A stretch of 64,000 nt of DNA from Larix kaempferi. Taxonomy: Eukaryota; Streptophyta; Pinopsida; Pinales; Pinaceae. Positions 11,326 to 24,060 of this stretch are shown here, in pieces (positions within the stretch are counted from its first letter, which is position 1; every line of letters starts with the position of its first letter). The notes beneath the pieces were generated by a model. That model did not search any database. It saw nothing but the letters and a program-made list of their open reading frames with translations, and was not told where the DNA came from. The stretch spans positions 25,424,001-25,488,000 of the forward strand of contig BSBM01000753.1 of NCBI GenBank assembly GCA_027924585.1. The letters are read 5' to 3'. The position numbers and the translations under genes were made by a program.

Positions 11326-12000
11326 TCCACCCACATAATGAAAACCCTAATTGTAGACCATTTATGAAAAGTACCAATAATAAATCCCGCAGAGTCATAA
11401 AAAAACTTTAAAAAGGGAAAAGGAAAAAGAAAAAGGTTTAAAAAAACACTAATCAGGGAGAGTATCTTGATTATGCAGCCAATATATTCCCACTTTTTTT
11501 TATTGGTTGGTACTCAGGCTAGCCCTAAAAGCTAGCTTGACTCCAATGTGCTGCACAATCATCAACACCTCAAACCTGAGACATTTTTAAAAACCCCTAA
11601 CCCCCTCCTTCCCCAAACCCTATGGTATTTTTCAAAAATCCTCATTTCCCATAAGATTGATTAGGTCTTTCCTATGATCTATGGTGAATCTCACAATTTG
11701 GAGTTCATGCATTATCATTCTTGTGATATGTTGCTTTGAATATTTTGGATAAGATATTAATGGCATCCTAGGCCAATTAGACATTATAACCAAAGAGATG
11801 ATGGATTTTCAATGCCATCATAACCCTTATTCATAACAATTTTATTTGCAAGGAAATTGACTTATCCATGTCTAAATTAATTTTTGAATCATTTGGTTTT
11901 AAATCAATAAAAAGGTTATAATAGTTCATTTAATATTGTTGAAATAAAATCTTTCGTGAGAAAAGAGGACACACAAACTTCCACATAGATCACCTGCCAC
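11326..12000. other. LINE 5' leader and spacer, copy A
   Basis: No gene. On minus, about 11,330-11,560 looks like the LINE 5' leader (pyrimidine-rich CCTTTTTCTTTTTCCTTTTC run, then the start of ORF1). From about 11,560 to 12,000 the sequence is AT-rich spacer leading to the oppositely oriented gypsy fragment. Equivalent stretches are 17,790-18,480 (copy B) and 45,365-46,090 (right arm). Confidence 0.5.
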
Positions 12001-12001
12001 A

Positions 12002-13255
12002 AGAGTTGTGAACCTTGTTCCCATTAGAAATCAAAGTGGTGAATTTAGGCCATGTTATTATTTTAGGAATCTTAACCCATCATTAGAGAAAGATAATTAT
12101 CCCATTCCTCATGTGGAGCAAATTTTGCAACTATTGATGGGTTCCAAAATGTCCTCACTCCTAGATTCATTTTTTGGGTATAACAAAGTTATGGTTTCGG
12201 ATTAGCATTGCTTGAAACCGCTTTCAAGACTAAGTGGAGCACTTATGCATATACGCGAATTCCTTTTAGTTTGATGAATGCTGGTGTCACCTTCCGCCTT
12301 CCAACAAGTAATGGATATAACTTTGTAGAGGCCTTTTTTAATCAAAGCATGGTTTTCCTTGTAGATGATATCACAATTGAATCAAAGAGGAAATTTGGTC
12401 ATCAATAAAATTTGAAGTCTTTGATAGATGCAGAAAATATGAGATTTCCTTGAATCCAAATAAAAAAAAATTATCCATTGTAGAAGGAAAGATACTTGGG
12501 CATACCATTTTGAAAGATGGGATATGTTAGATCTAGAAAGAATACAAGCCATAAAATAGATCACATTTACACACAACAAAAAATCCATGCAATCCTTTTT
12601 TGGGAAGACCAATAATTCCGCCACAAAATATTGAATTGACTTTTGCATATGTTTATTCTCAATCATTGTTTAAAAGGTTTAAGATTTTTATAATATTGTT
12701 GGGTAGGTTGGGCCACTCTAACTTTATCACCAATTTAAGGATCAATATTCAACTAATTGTCAATATGCTATGATTACTAGGACATATTGTACTCATGACA
12801 TTTGAGCTTTGACAAGATTAAAAAAACACTTCACAAACTAATTTGTGTTTACATTAGCTACAAATAAACACCTCTATTTGTTCATGGATAAACATACAAG
12901 ATGCTTTTATTAAATTTCAATAAATTGAATAAAAATATATATGTAATTAGCTACATAATTATTATATGCAACAAACTATGAAAAAGATAATCCCTCTATG
13001 GTTTTAAACAAATACAGTGGCAGTCCAGATGGTAGTAATGTAGGCTTGGTACTTCACAAGATATGCCACCCTTTACAAAGAAAAATAAAAATAAAAATTT
13101 ATCATTCAAAACTAATATATTGAGATGGTTTGGAATAAGTGTTGATCACATATTTTGTCAAAAGTTGGATCCATTCTACATTTTCAATATTTTTTATTTT
13201 ATTTTTATGATTATGCATTTCACCGAAAGTTAGAACCACTTGACAACTTAGGATT
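12002..13255 (+). pseudogene. Ty3/gypsy reverse transcriptase fragment, copy A
   Basis: On plus, a decayed gypsy RT: NLVPIRNQSGEFRPCYYFR, then LDSFFGYNK (catalytic motif A Asp), then after a stop near 12,205 AFKTKWSTYAYTRIPFSLMN, then FLVDDIT (the xDD catalytic pair), and, with stops and frameshifts, the LGH region (VEGKILGHTILKDGI) and KKSMQSFFGK. Copying of element RNA to DNA is the family function; this piece is dead. The downstream part to 13,255 is weakly RNase-H-like at best. It belongs to a different gypsy element from the gag-protease unit, since it is in opposite orientation and lacks gag and integrase. Confidence 0.82.
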
Positions 13256-13278
13256 CATGTTTCTATATAACAAACAAA

Positions 13279-13306
13279 AAACAATAATAATAATAATAAT
13301 AAACAA
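13279..13306. repeat. TAA microsatellite at the tandem junction
   Basis: A run of ATA/TAA triplets followed by AAACAATAGG, where copy A ends and copy B begins. The corresponding site at the end of copy B is a longer run. Confidence 0.9.
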
Positions 13307-13312
13307 TAGGAG

Positions 13313-13785
13313 GCACGAGTGGTTGGGTATTCAAGCCCCCAAGGCCTATCGAGGTCCTATAATAGGCCCTAGAGGCTTAGAGACTCCCAAGGCTATTGGT
13401 AACAACTGGTTGAGTGTTATTGGTAACAATTGGTTGTCAATGACCACTGTCTCTCGACTATGATCGACTGGAAACCCACTTCACCACAAAACCCCTGGCC
13501 TCAAGCATGCCTCAAGACGCGATTTCCTTGCGTACTGGTAAGCCCGAGCCTTGCCTCAACCCGATTTCTCATCCGGCTGTGATCCCGCCATCTCCATTTG
13601 GCAGATATTTGTTAGCCCGCCCATATAAAAAAGACCCCAAAGTATTTTTGTATTGTTACATAAAATAAAAAAATCCATTTACCCCTTAATATATAAGCAA
13701 TATATTTTTTAGGTTTTCATGAATATTTAATACCGCAATATGTATGAATGTGATATTATATTTCCTTATAGTGAATTCCCCCGTG
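13313..13785 (-). mobile_element. hAT-like element, truncated by the tandem duplication
   Basis: Inner portion of the same element as 6,155-7,182, keeping one terminal inverted repeat (CACGGGGGAATTCACT on minus, ending at 13,785) and one copy of the target AATTCCAT (13,786-13,793). The other end is missing because the duplication breakpoint fell inside the element. Confidence 0.8.
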
Positions 13786-13793
13786 AATTCCAT

Positions 13794-15100
13794 AGGGTCC
13801 TTTAAAACCATAAAATCAACTAAGTCTCTTTTTCCACCCAAAGTAACAGGTACCTGAGAGAGGAATCCCACCGGTTCACTAGGTCTTATATAGAAAGTCA
13901 ACAGCCAATTAACAGCTGGAACAAGGTTAGGGAAACCTAAATCTCTCCAAGCATAAGGGGATCAGATACTAACATAGGCTCCTTCATCTACAATACATCG
14001 GTGAACCGCATGGTTTCCGATATCAACCTTTATTTGGAAAGGTGTAGAAGAAGGAAGACGAGGCCCAACTAGACTATTCCAATCAAAGGAAATGATCCTA
14101 GAGCTTGGAAGGGATTCACTCAGCATAGATGAAGTGCCCCCATTTTTAGAAACATCCGAACTAGTAATGCATAATACTTTAGGGACAGGTGCATGAGTCT
14201 CCGAAGGACTGATGGGATTAGTCAAAGATTGCATCGATTCGATCACTTCACTCTCCGAAGTAAGAGTGGGGTTGACTAAAGACTGTTTTGGTTCAATCAA
14301 TTTATCAACCAAAGGTTGACCAGGTTGTTGGGAATCTATAGATAATTCAGGAGAAGATGATCCTTCAGACATGTACCACACTCTCCGCACCTCTGAAATA
14401 ACAGGGCACAAGTGAGTAAGGTGATCTCCCTTACAAAGTTTACAAGGGAAATTTGGATTGCATCCTATAAGCTTAGACTCCTTTACAACATCAGTACTCT
14501 TAGCATGACTAGCATTGGCTGACAAATTGCCCCTAGCATGACTTGCAATGGATGGTTGCTCAAAAGCAAAGGACTTTTGAACTACGGACCACACTTTTTG
14601 CACTTCTGGAAGTACAAGGCACAAATAGGTCAGGTGGTCTCCCTCGCAAAACTTACAATGGAACTTAAGCTTCTGTTTATTAGGTTTGTCGACAAGGTCA
14701 ACTTTCTCAGCATGACCTGCAATGGCTGATTTAGCGTCTCTAGTATGAATCACAGTAACTAGTGACTTGTCATTAATATGACCAACAGTGATCAATGATG
14801 TGTCCTCAACATGACCAACATTGGTTGAAGACATACTTTCAGTATGATTCGTAGTGACTGAAAGTTTGCTCCCAGCATGACCTCCAGAGGCTGTGTAGGT
14901 GCCCCCAACATGACCTCCAGAGGCTGGTTTCATAGGTTCAATATTTACAATGACTGAATGAGTTCCCCCAACATGACAACCAGAGGACCTGGGTAGGTGC
15001 CCCCAACATGAACTCTAGAGGATGGTTGGATTCCTCCAGCATGACCTCCAGAGGCTGGGTGGCTTCCCCCTTGCTTTGGAATCTTCTCCTTATTCTTCCT
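13794..15100 (-). pseudogene. Gag-protease polyprotein, proximal part, copy B
   Basis: Same organisation as copy A: 11-residue Gly/His repeats, two C-x2-C-x3-H-x4-C knuckles (CKFCEGDHLTYLC intact here, CKLCKGDHLTHLC), a Ser/Pro-rich linker, and a retropepsin-like core with CIVDEGAYVSI. The longest open frame (13,962-14,933, 323 codons) covers the repeats to the protease Asp. A stop after VSI (TAG-equivalent near 13,960) breaks the protease; RPSEPVGFLSQVPVTLGGKR then continues in another frame to 13,794. Fewer minisatellite units than copy A. Confidence 0.8.
14870..15065 (-). repeat. 33-bp gag minisatellite, copy B
   Basis: Same 11-residue-coding unit as in copy A, with fewer units and a frameshifted one near 14,985 (AACCAGAGGACCTGGGTAGG), where other copies read AACCAGAGGTTGGGTAGG. 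Confidence 0.8.
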
Positions 15101-16048
15101 TTGTCTATTCCTTTTATCTTGTCAAGTTCTAGATCAATCACATTAAATCCCTTAGTGTTTTTATCTTTCTTATCTTTTTCCCATTTAACTACTTTAGATC
15201 TAAGGAAAGATAGATTTTTGACAAAACCTATCATAGGAGGCATCAATACTGTAAGAGTCAAGTTCCTCCATTTTTCTTTAACAATACTACAAAAGACTGA
15301 TCATCCAACCAGTAGTGGTTAAATTTAAAGGGATAATGTGTTGATCTCTTGTCACAATCTAATTGCAAAACAATAGCCTTATGGTCTGATAACCCTGTCG
15401 CAACAGACCAACATCTATAGCGGCCTAGAGCATTACATAACTTTTCATCCATTAGGAATCTATCTAGTTTGGAAATACTCTCAGAACCGACTCTTCCATT
15501 AGACCATGTCGACACTAAAACATTTGGGACAATATCTACCAGACCAGAATTTTCAAAAAGTGTTATGAAAAAAACTGAGAGAGGATCGATAACATTACCA
15601 GCTCCCCACACTTCATTTGAATCCAAGGTTAAATTTAGATCCATGACTAATATCAATATATTATCTTATAAAATACCAAACCTGTCAACCATCCCCCCAA
15701 AATCCTGACGATGATTGTATGGACCATAAACATTAAGTATCCTAATGGGGGAGTCAAGACCTTTAATCCTACCTCCACCATAAAACCTGCAACTGCAACA
15801 TAGGACCCCATGTCAGCATAACTAGGATCCCATGCCAAAAGGGTACCTCCCGATAATCCCATAGAATCACTAGCACAACATTTCCAAGAAGGCTTAATTC
15901 TTAGGAAAAAATCACATGCTACCAAGGAAGTAGCCATAGTCTCCTGCAATAATAAAATAAACGGATTGACATTCTCCAACAATCTCTTTAGGGAAACTCT
16001 TTTGTGTGAGCCACCAAGTCCTCTTATATTGAAGGATACTATTTTCAT
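15101..16048 (-). pseudogene. L1-type retrotransposon endonuclease, copy B
   Basis: Same EEP endonuclease as copy A and the best-preserved N-terminus: Met at 16,048, then KIVSFNIRGLGGSHKR with the conserved Asn, and LLLQETMATS with the catalytic Glu. The second half is in a shifted frame (15,258-15,656: VMDLNLTL, GLSDHKAIVLQ). It runs without RT into the gag minisatellite. ORF1 lies immediately upstream and ends a few bases before this start, as expected for a LINE. Confidence 0.83.
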
Positions 16049-17790
16049 TGGGTAACCTTTTGAAGGTCTGCGTCCTCTCTAAGATCCCTAATTTCAGTAG
16101 TTGAAAGATCCTCTGAAACAGATCCCAAACCTTTATGGAAAAGTGAAGACCCTAGGATTGTAGAAACGAGGTTCAGACTCTGCACCCTGGAGAGATTTAT
16201 CTTTTTTTTTTTTTTTTCTCTAAGGTTTTCTAAGGGTAACATTTTCATTATAATCAAAGAAATAGACAGGGTATCATGGTTCCCATCGGATAAAGTAGAA
16301 AAAATTGGAATAGGATTTCTGGCAATAGGTTCTTGTAAATAAGGGAAATCTTTTGGAGTGAAGATATCAAGAGAGTTTGGCAAGGATGAAGGAGAAATTA
16401 AAATTGACAAAGGATTCACAGAAGCTTCCTGATTAGCAGAAGGAGATTCAAAAACCCCCAAATTCTCCCCACGGACCCTACAAAGGGCAGTAGGTCATAA
16501 TTCACCCCCAAAGCTTTTTTCCTTACCCAACTCCATATTCATGACCAAGTGAGTATCTAGGGTTTTTTTTATTTCCATCCAAAGATACTTCATTTATCTT
16601 ATTAATATCCTTTCTAAACCCATCCTTAGTCCCAATTCCAGAAGAAATAAGGGATTTTGAAATATATTCTAAAGACAATTTTATTTTAAGGACCGAGATA
16701 GCATTACAAAACTTACCTAAGAATTCCGAAGCCAATGTAACATCGAGCAAGATGGGAAATGTTTGGCCAAAATCCATTTCTTCTTCAACTACAACTTCAG
16801 TAGAGTTCTGCACATCAATCTCCAAAGACCCAAACCGAGCATTTGGACAATTATTCTTGGCATGTCCCATCTGTCTGCACTTATGACACCCGAAAGGAAT
16901 TTTCCAGAAATCTATTCATTGAATAAAAGAACCACCATACCAAATAACTTCCACTTCTTTCAGAAGGCCCTCCTATACATTAATTTCCTCCAGCATTCTG
17001 GGTATCTTTCTTTCTGAGGCTAAAAGTTGTTCCTCCTCCATGTTAATAAATCTCCTAATCGAATTTTCTACCACCATAAATCTAGCAACACTCCAACAAT
17101 GTAAAGGAAATCCCGGTAAAAGGACAGAAAGGTGTCTCCTATGCAATTTTTCTTCCCAAGGATTAAAATCTGAATCCCAAAATTTGAGGACCAAATATCC
17201 CTTGTTTATGACCTGGAATCTCTCCTCAATCTTTTTCCTGTCCTCCTCCGATAGAAAATGAAAACAAACCCACCCATTCATCAACATGAGAACCATGGGA
17301 ACATTGTTAATTAATGGTTTCCATTTAAGCCTAACCCAATCCAGTATCTCCCTTCGGGAAGGATTTACAAACTCCACCAAATCCTTTGTAGACAAAGAAA
17401 GAACCATATCCATAGTTACATATTTACCAAGAACGCAAAGGGAACGACCTTTCTTCACTTTCTCATACTTTAACCTTCTTTTGGATTTGTAATAATCAGA
17501 TTTTTCTATCGATCTGTTAACACATCCATCTCCATCAAGTGTATTCAAAAGCGAGTTCACAGAGTATTGTAACCTCCCCGAAGAAGGGTTATGAGGAACA
17601 AAGGCCAGAAGAGAACCATAAGGGTTTTTTCCTTTCACATCCAACACATTCAATTGAAAAAATTAAACCAAGGAATATGGGTTAGTTTTTTCTTGGGAAT
17701 CTGAAGAGAGGCCAACATAAAAAAACTTTACCACTGCTAGGTGTACTAACATGCCAAGATCCAGATGGTGATGTCACCGGGGAACACTAG
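16049..17790 (-). pseudogene. L1-type ORF1 (DUF4283-like, zinc knuckle), copy B
   Basis: The longest uninterrupted ORF1 piece is 16,973-17,653 (226 codons): LDVKGKNPYGSLLAF, YVTMDMVLSL, DWVRLKWKPLI, GWVCFHFLSEEDRKK, then a MVVENSIRR stretch. Past a frameshift and a stop it gives the knuckle CHKCRQMGHAKNNCP (C-x2-C-x4-H-x4-C) and an acidic region. It lacks the roughly 105 bases found in copy A after GHEYGVGK. A leader with ATGACTAGTGTTCCC lies upstream near 17,800. Confidence 0.8.
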
Positions 17791-18488
17791 TCATCTCGTC
17801 CACCCACATAATGAAAACCCTAATTGTAGACCATTTATGAAAAGTACCAATAATAAATCCCGCAGAATCATAAAAAAACTTTAAAAAGGGAAAAGGAAAA
17901 AGGAAAAGGTTTAAAAAAACATTAATCATGGAGAGTATCTTGATTATGCAACCAATATATTCCCACTTTTTTTTATTGGTTGGTACTAGGCTAGCCCTGA
18001 AAGCTAGCTTGACTCCAATGTGCTGCACAATCATCAACACCTCAAACCTGAGACATTTTTAAAAACCCCTAACCCCCTCCTTCCCCAAACCCTATGGTAT
18101 TTTTCAAAAATCCTCATTTCCCATAAGATTGATTAGGTCTTTCCTTTGATCTATGGTGAATCTCACAATTTGGAGTTCATGTATTATCATTCTTGTGATA
18201 TGTTGCTTTGAATATTTTGGATAAGATATTAATGGCATCCTAGGCCAATTAGACATTATAACCAAAGAGATGATGGATTTTCAATGCCATCATAACCCTT
18301 ATTCATATAACCCTTATTCATAGCAATTTTATTTGCAAGAAAATTGACTTATCCATGTCTAAATTAATTTTTGAATCATTTGGTTTTAAATCAATAAAAA
18401 GGTTATAATAGTTCATTTAATATTGTTGAAATAAAATCTTTCGTGAGAAAAGAGGACACACAAACTTCCACATAGATCACCCGCCACA

Positions 18489-19760
18489 AGATTTGTGAAC
18501 CTTGTTCCCATTAGAAATCAAAGTGGTGAATTTAGGCCATGTTATTATTTTAGGAATCTTAACCCATCATTAGAGAAAGATAATTATCCCATTCCTCATG
18601 TGGAGCATATTTTGCAACTATTGATGGGTTCCAAAATGTCCTCACTCCTCGATTCATTTTTTGGGTATAACAAAGTTATGGTTTCGGATTAGCATTGCTT
18701 GAAACCGCTTTCAAGACTAAGTGGAGCACTTATGCATATACGCGAATTCCTTTTAGTTTGATGAATGCTGGTGTCACCTTCTGCCTTCCAACAGGTAATG
18801 GATATAACTTTGTAGAGGCCTTTTTTAATCAAAGCATGGTTTTCCTTGTAGATGATATCACAATTGACTCAAAGAGGAAATTTGGTCATCAATAAAATTT
18901 GAAGTAAATCTTTGATAGATGCAGAAAATATGAGATTTCCTTGAATCCAAATAATAAAAAAATTATCCATTGTAGAAGGAAAGATACTTGGGCATACCAT
19001 TTTGAAAGATGGGATATGTTAGATCTAGAAAGAATACAAGCCATAAAATAGATCACGTTGACACACAACAAAAAATCCATGCAAGCCTTTTTTGGGAAGA
19101 CCAATAATTCCGCCACAAAAATATTGAATTGACTTTTGCATATGTTTACTCTTTGTCATTGTTTAACAGGTTTAAGATTTTTATAATATTGCTGGGTAGG
19201 TTGGGCCACTCTAACTTTATCACCAATTTAAGGATCAATATTCAACTAATTGTCAATATGCTATGATTACTATGACATATTGTACTCATGACATTTGAGC
19301 TTTGACAAGATTAAAAAAACACTTCACAAACTAATTTGTGTTTACATTAGCTACAAATAAACACCTCTATTTGTTCATGGATAAACATACAAGATGCTTT
19401 TATTAAATTTCAATAAATTGAATAAAAATATATATGTAATTGGCTACATAATTATTATATGCAACAAACTATGAAAAAGATAATCCCTCTATGGTTTTAA
19501 ACAAATGCAGTGGTCATCCAGATGGTAGTAATGTAGGCTTGCTACTTCACAATATATGCACCCTTTACAACAACAACAAAAAAAAATTATCATTCAAAAC
19601 TAATATATTGAGATGGTTTGGAATAAGTGTTGATCGCATATTTTGTCAAAAGTTGGATCCATTCTACATTTTCAATATTTTTTATTTTATTTTTATGATT
19701 ATGCATTTCACCAAAAGTTAGAACCACTTGACAACTTAGGATTTATGTTTCTATATAACA
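18489..19760 (+). pseudogene. Ty3/gypsy reverse transcriptase fragment, copy B
   Basis: Same decayed RT as 12,002-13,255: NLVPIRNQSGEFRPCYYF, LDSFFGYNK, a stop near 18,692, then AFKTKWSTYAYTRIPF and FLVDDIT. It has private changes (Cys for Arg in TFCLPTGNG). Downstream homology runs to the TAA microsatellite. Confidence 0.82.
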
Positions 19761-19770
19761 AACAAAAAAC

Positions 19771-19803
<33 letters not shown>

Positions 19804-19828
19804 CAACAATAATAATAATAATAATAAA
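19771..19828. repeat. TAA microsatellite, left arm
   Basis: Two blocks of TAA/AAT triplets separated by AAACAAC. The matching right-arm site is split by the Penelope-like insertion (42,100-42,147 and 44,038-44,085). Confidence 0.95.
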
Positions 19829-20430
19829 GGAATGTGTATAGTAAAGCTTTTGTTCTATATCAACATGATGGAATGAAAGCCACATTTTCATGTCATTCAA
19901 ACATTTAGACTTATTTTTACATTTGATTACAATTAAAAGAATTATATATATAATTTTATTAATTATTTTGTCAGACATTTATATCTTATAATTTGGGGCA
20001 GAGGAAAAAGACGAGCCTAGATTGTTTGTGATAGTTTTGATTTGATTTGTAGTTACTCTGTGTTTATTGTATACTATGTGATAATAGAGAAAGGAAAAAG
20101 AGTTACTGTTCATACATGCTACCATATTTAAAGCGAGAAAAGGCATCTGTAGGATTAAAGTCATGTATATACATGTGTGAAAGTTTTCTTTCTAAAATTT
20201 TAGGGTTTTCCATTTACTACATACATTCAAAGCTTAAATAGCACGAGTGGTGCACCATGCTATTGCGTAGAATCTTTGATGGTTAAAATTTAATAGTCTC
20301 CTTTTGAAAAATTATAGTGGCCGACAACGCTAATGTTGCAGAGAGAGCTCCTTCATCAACATTTATAGGTATGTATTAATTATAACCTAACTAACCTAAC
20401 TTTATTCTATCATATATAAAATGTTGTGCA
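19829..20430. other. AT-rich spacer, no gene seen
   Basis: Mirrored at about 41,490-42,100. Contains short open frames only. No RNA gene or element end recognised. Confidence 0.5.
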
Positions 20431-20439
20431 TTTTGCTTC

Positions 20440-22250
20440 ATAAACCTTGAGGAACGTCAAATTTCACATCTTGGGCATTGTCGCAATGCGACATAATCCT
20501 TGATGAACCCCACAATGCAACATAAGCCTTGATAAGCATCACAATGCGACACAAACCTTAATGAACGTCAAATTTCACATTGTGAATATGTCGCATCTTG
20601 GGTTGTGTCGCCATATGTGTCACATATTGAGCATTGTCGCAATGCGACATAACCCTTGATGAACGCCACAATGCAACGTAACCCTTGATAAACATCACAA
20701 TGCGACATAAACCTTGATGAACGCCAAATTTCACATTGTGAATATGTCGCATCTAACCCTTGATGAACATATAACCTTTGTTTAGTTTATTTTCCTCATG
20801 GAGATCTATTTTTATAAATATCAATATGAGTTGGTTTAGGCGCTATAGAGAAATAATCTAAACATAATTATAACAGAATCAACACCAGATAACCATGTCC
20901 AGTAATGTTGCAATCCAACATATTAATATGTGTTAATCGAATGTCACAATATTAATATGTCACATTATTAATAACAATATTACGCGACACTCGATATCAC
21001 AATTGGTAAATCACTCATTTTTATACTTTAACTAAAAGTGTATAAACATTTGGTTTAGGCGTTATAGAGAAATAATCTAAACATAATTATAACAAAATCA
21101 ACACTAGATAACCATGTCTAGTAATGTTGCAATCCAACATATTAATATGTGTTAATCGAATGTCACAATATTAATATTAATATGTCACATTATTAATAAC
21201 AATATTACGTGACACTCGATATCACAATTGGTAAATCACTCCTTTTTATACTTTAACTAAAAGTGTATAAACATATTATGAATATCAATATTATGCGATG
21301 CTTGATATCACAATTTGTAAATCACTCCTTTTTATACTTTAACTAAAAGTGTACACATATTATGAATATCAATATTATGCGATGCAAAACATAATTTCAA
21401 ATTGGTAAAATTGTATACATATTATGAATATCAATATTATGCGATGCAACACATAATATCACAATTTGTAAATCACTCCTTTTTATACTTTAACTAAAAG
21501 TGTACAGATATTATGAATATCAATATTATGTGATGCAACACATAATTGAATTAGTAAAAGTGCTTGATGAATGCCACAATGCAACGTAACCCTTGATAAA
21601 CATCACAATGCGACATAAACCTTGATGAACGCCAAATTTCACGTTGTGAATATGTCGCATCTAACCCTTGATGAACATATAACCCTTGTTTAGTTTATTT
21701 TCTTCATGGATATCTATTTTTATAAATATCAATATGAGTTGGTTTAGGCGTTATTGAGAAATAATCTAAACATAATTATAAACAGAATCAAAACCAAATA
21801 ACCATGGAGTAATGTTGCAATCCAACATATTAATATGTGTTAATCGAATGTCACATTATTAAGACACTTGATATCACAATTGGTAAATCACTCCTTTTTA
21901 TACTTTAACTAAAAGTGTATATAAACATATTATGAATATCAATATTATGCGATGCTTGATATCACAATTTGTAAATCACTCCTTTTTATACTTTAACTAA
22001 AAGTGTACTCATATTATGAATATCAATATTATGCGATGCAACACATAATTGAATTGGTAAAAGTGTATACATATTAGGAATATCAATATTATGCGATGCA
22101 CATAATATCACAATTTGTAAATCACTCCTTTTTATACTTTAACTAAAAGTGTACACATATTATGAATATCAATATTATGTGATGCAACACATAATTGAAT
22201 TAGTAAAAGTGTATACATATTATGAATATCAATATTATCTTGGTTTAAAT
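20440..22250. repeat. Minisatellites with GTCGCAATGCGAC and TATTATGCGATGC motifs, left arm
   Basis: Two interleaved families. The first has phrases such as CCTTGATGAACGCCACAATG around a near-palindromic GTCGCAATGCGAC, with a longer period of about 160 bases (20,473 and 20,633). The second repeats AATCACTCCTTTTTATACTT with TATGAATATCAATATTATGC in units of roughly 90 bases. The left block is about 0.7 kb longer than its mirror (40,340-41,480), because the Lys-rich block near 20,640-20,900 recurs at about 21,560-21,800. Confidence 0.85.
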
Positions 22251-23700
22251 ATGGTCATGTATATTCATCTTGAAGTTGAAGTTTCTAAATGTTAGATTGG
22301 TTGAGCATCAATCTTTCCTTAATGAGATAAATTTTCAATTAAATATTATATTCTTGTAAATTGACAAATATTTTTTTATTTAAAATATTTAATTCAAGGC
22401 AATAATCAAAGTCCTATGTATTACATAACAAATATATCACATTCTACAGGTTATGTCACATTGCAATGTTTTAACCAACATGAATGAGTACTTAATTTAA
22501 TATGGCTATTCTAAATGAGTATAAACCATTATAAAAAATTGATAAAATATACTTAACAATGTTATTCTAATGATAATGTTGCATTACCATTTACCTAAAA
22601 ATCACACTATGCCATAATCATTAAATAACCAATATAATCAATATAAAACTATTCAAATTATAATTAATATAAAAATAATATCTTGTCATTATTAAACAAA
22701 TATAGTTAATATAAATTAGCACAACCACATTAAATATTTAATTAATAAAAATGAAATCAACATAAATTTATGTTGATTTATTCAAATAACTAAAAATTTA
22801 TTTAAATTTATATTGATTTAAAAAATAATCAAATTGTGTTAATAATTAAATCTAAAATATTATTCCATTAATTTTCTTAACTTTTAAAATAAAATAGAAA
22901 AATAAACCAAAATTTTCAAATTTATAAAAAAATGATATTATATTTATAACTTTTTAATTTTTAAAATAAAATAAATAAACTTAAATAATTGAAAATTTGA
23001 AAAATATATTTTTAACTTTTTTAACTTTTAAAATAGAAAAATATACCAAGTTTTTCAAATTTATAAAATTAATATTATATTTATAACTTTTTAATTTTTA
23101 AAATAAAATAAATAAACTTAAATAATTGAAAATTTTAGAAATAAATTTAAAACTTTAATAAAAATTATTAAAATTTAACAAAACTATATATATATATATA
23201 ATTTTAATATTTAAATAAAAAAATAAAAAAATAATGATTTTAATATATGAATAATGATTTCAATTAAAATTTGGACAAGTCAATTAAAAAATACATTTAA
23301 AGTTTTTCAAATTTATAAAAAATAATAATATATTTTTAATTTTCTTAATTTATAAAATAAAATAAAAAAATATATTAAGTTTTTCAAAATTATAAAAAAT
23401 ATATTATATTTATAATTTTTAAATTTTTAAAATAAAATAAATAAACTTAAACAATTGAAAATTTGAAAAATAAATTTAAAACTTTAATAAAAATTATTAG
23501 AATTTAACAAAACTATTCAAACATTATATATTATTTTAATGTTTAAATAACAAAAATAAATAATGATTTTAATATATAAATAATGATTTCAATTTTCAAA
23601 TTAAAATTTGGACAAGTCAATTAAAAAATATATTTAATAAAAAATAAACATTCTAATATGGAAAAAATATTATTTAACAAAAAATAATTAAAAATAATTT
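22251..23700. repeat. Very AT-rich tandem repeats crossing the inner left junction
   Basis: Almost pure A/T with diverged repeats, for example AAATAAACTTAAATAATTGA at about 22,975, 23,110 and (with C) 23,440. Homology with the right arm ends near 23,218, so the last units lie in the loop. No gene seen. Confidence 0.75.
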
Positions 23701-24060
23701 CTCATATCCTAATTATACACCAATCATGGAAATACCGCATTATACTCTAACCATACACGAATGCTAGAAATACCATTGATATTAATGAATAAAAAATAAA
23801 AAATATTGTTTCACAAAAAATAATTTCTTATATCCTAATTATACATCAATCATGGAAATACCCAATCATACTCTAATCATACACAAATGCTAGAAATACC
23901 ATTAATATTAATGAATAAAATATAAAAATATTATTTCACAAAAAATAGTTAAAAATAATTTCTCATATCCTACTTATACAGCAATCATGGAAATACCCAA
24001 TCATACTCTAATCATACACCAATGCTAGAAATACCATTGATATTAATGAATGATCCTCCC
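23701..24060. repeat. AT-rich tandem repeat, three units of about 130 bp
   Basis: The phrase CATATCCTAATTATACACCA and variants begin at about 23,702, 23,828 and 23,962, each followed by ATGGAAATAC and TGCTAGAAATACCATT. Confidence 0.85.

Larger units (their letters stand above)
6711..13312. repeat. 6.6 kb tandem duplication, copy A
   Basis: The sequence beginning GCACGAGTGGTTGGGTATTC at 6,710 recurs at 13,313, an offset of 6,603 bases, and homology continues to the TAA microsatellite near 19,800. Copy A holds, on minus, part of the hAT-like element, the gag-protease part, the L1-type endonuclease and ORF1, then a gypsy reverse-transcriptase fragment on plus. The junction to copy B at 13,305-13,312 joins the microsatellite to the GGCC-rich repeat inside the hAT-like element, through short shared sequence (AATAGG). 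Confidence 0.92.
13313..19806. repeat. 6.6 kb tandem duplication, copy B
   Basis: Second direct copy of the unit. It begins inside the hAT-like element and so carries only that element's inner part, followed by the same gag-protease, endonuclease, ORF1 and reverse-transcriptase fragments. Its end lies in the TAA microsatellite (19,771-19,828), so the exact last base is uncertain. It differs from copy A by scattered substitutions, by lacking roughly 105 bases present in A at about 9,932-10,040, and by fewer gag minisatellite units. Confidence 0.92.
1..23218. repeat. Left arm of a giant inverted repeat
   Basis: This stretch is the reverse complement of 39,394-57,221. Anchors seen by eye: bases 1-75 match 57,147-57,221 with one difference; the LTR start at 2,683 pairs with 54,562; the hAT-like element ends at 6,155 and 7,182 pair with 51,096 and 50,073; the AT-rich end near 23,218 pairs with about 39,394. 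The arm starts at the window edge, so its true outer end is unknown. It is longer than the right arm because of a 6.6 kb tandem duplication and expanded minisatellites near 20.4-22.3 kb. Whether it is a real palindrome or an assembly fold-back cannot be decided here, but private mutations and insertions in each arm favour a real, old duplication. Confidence 0.93.
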
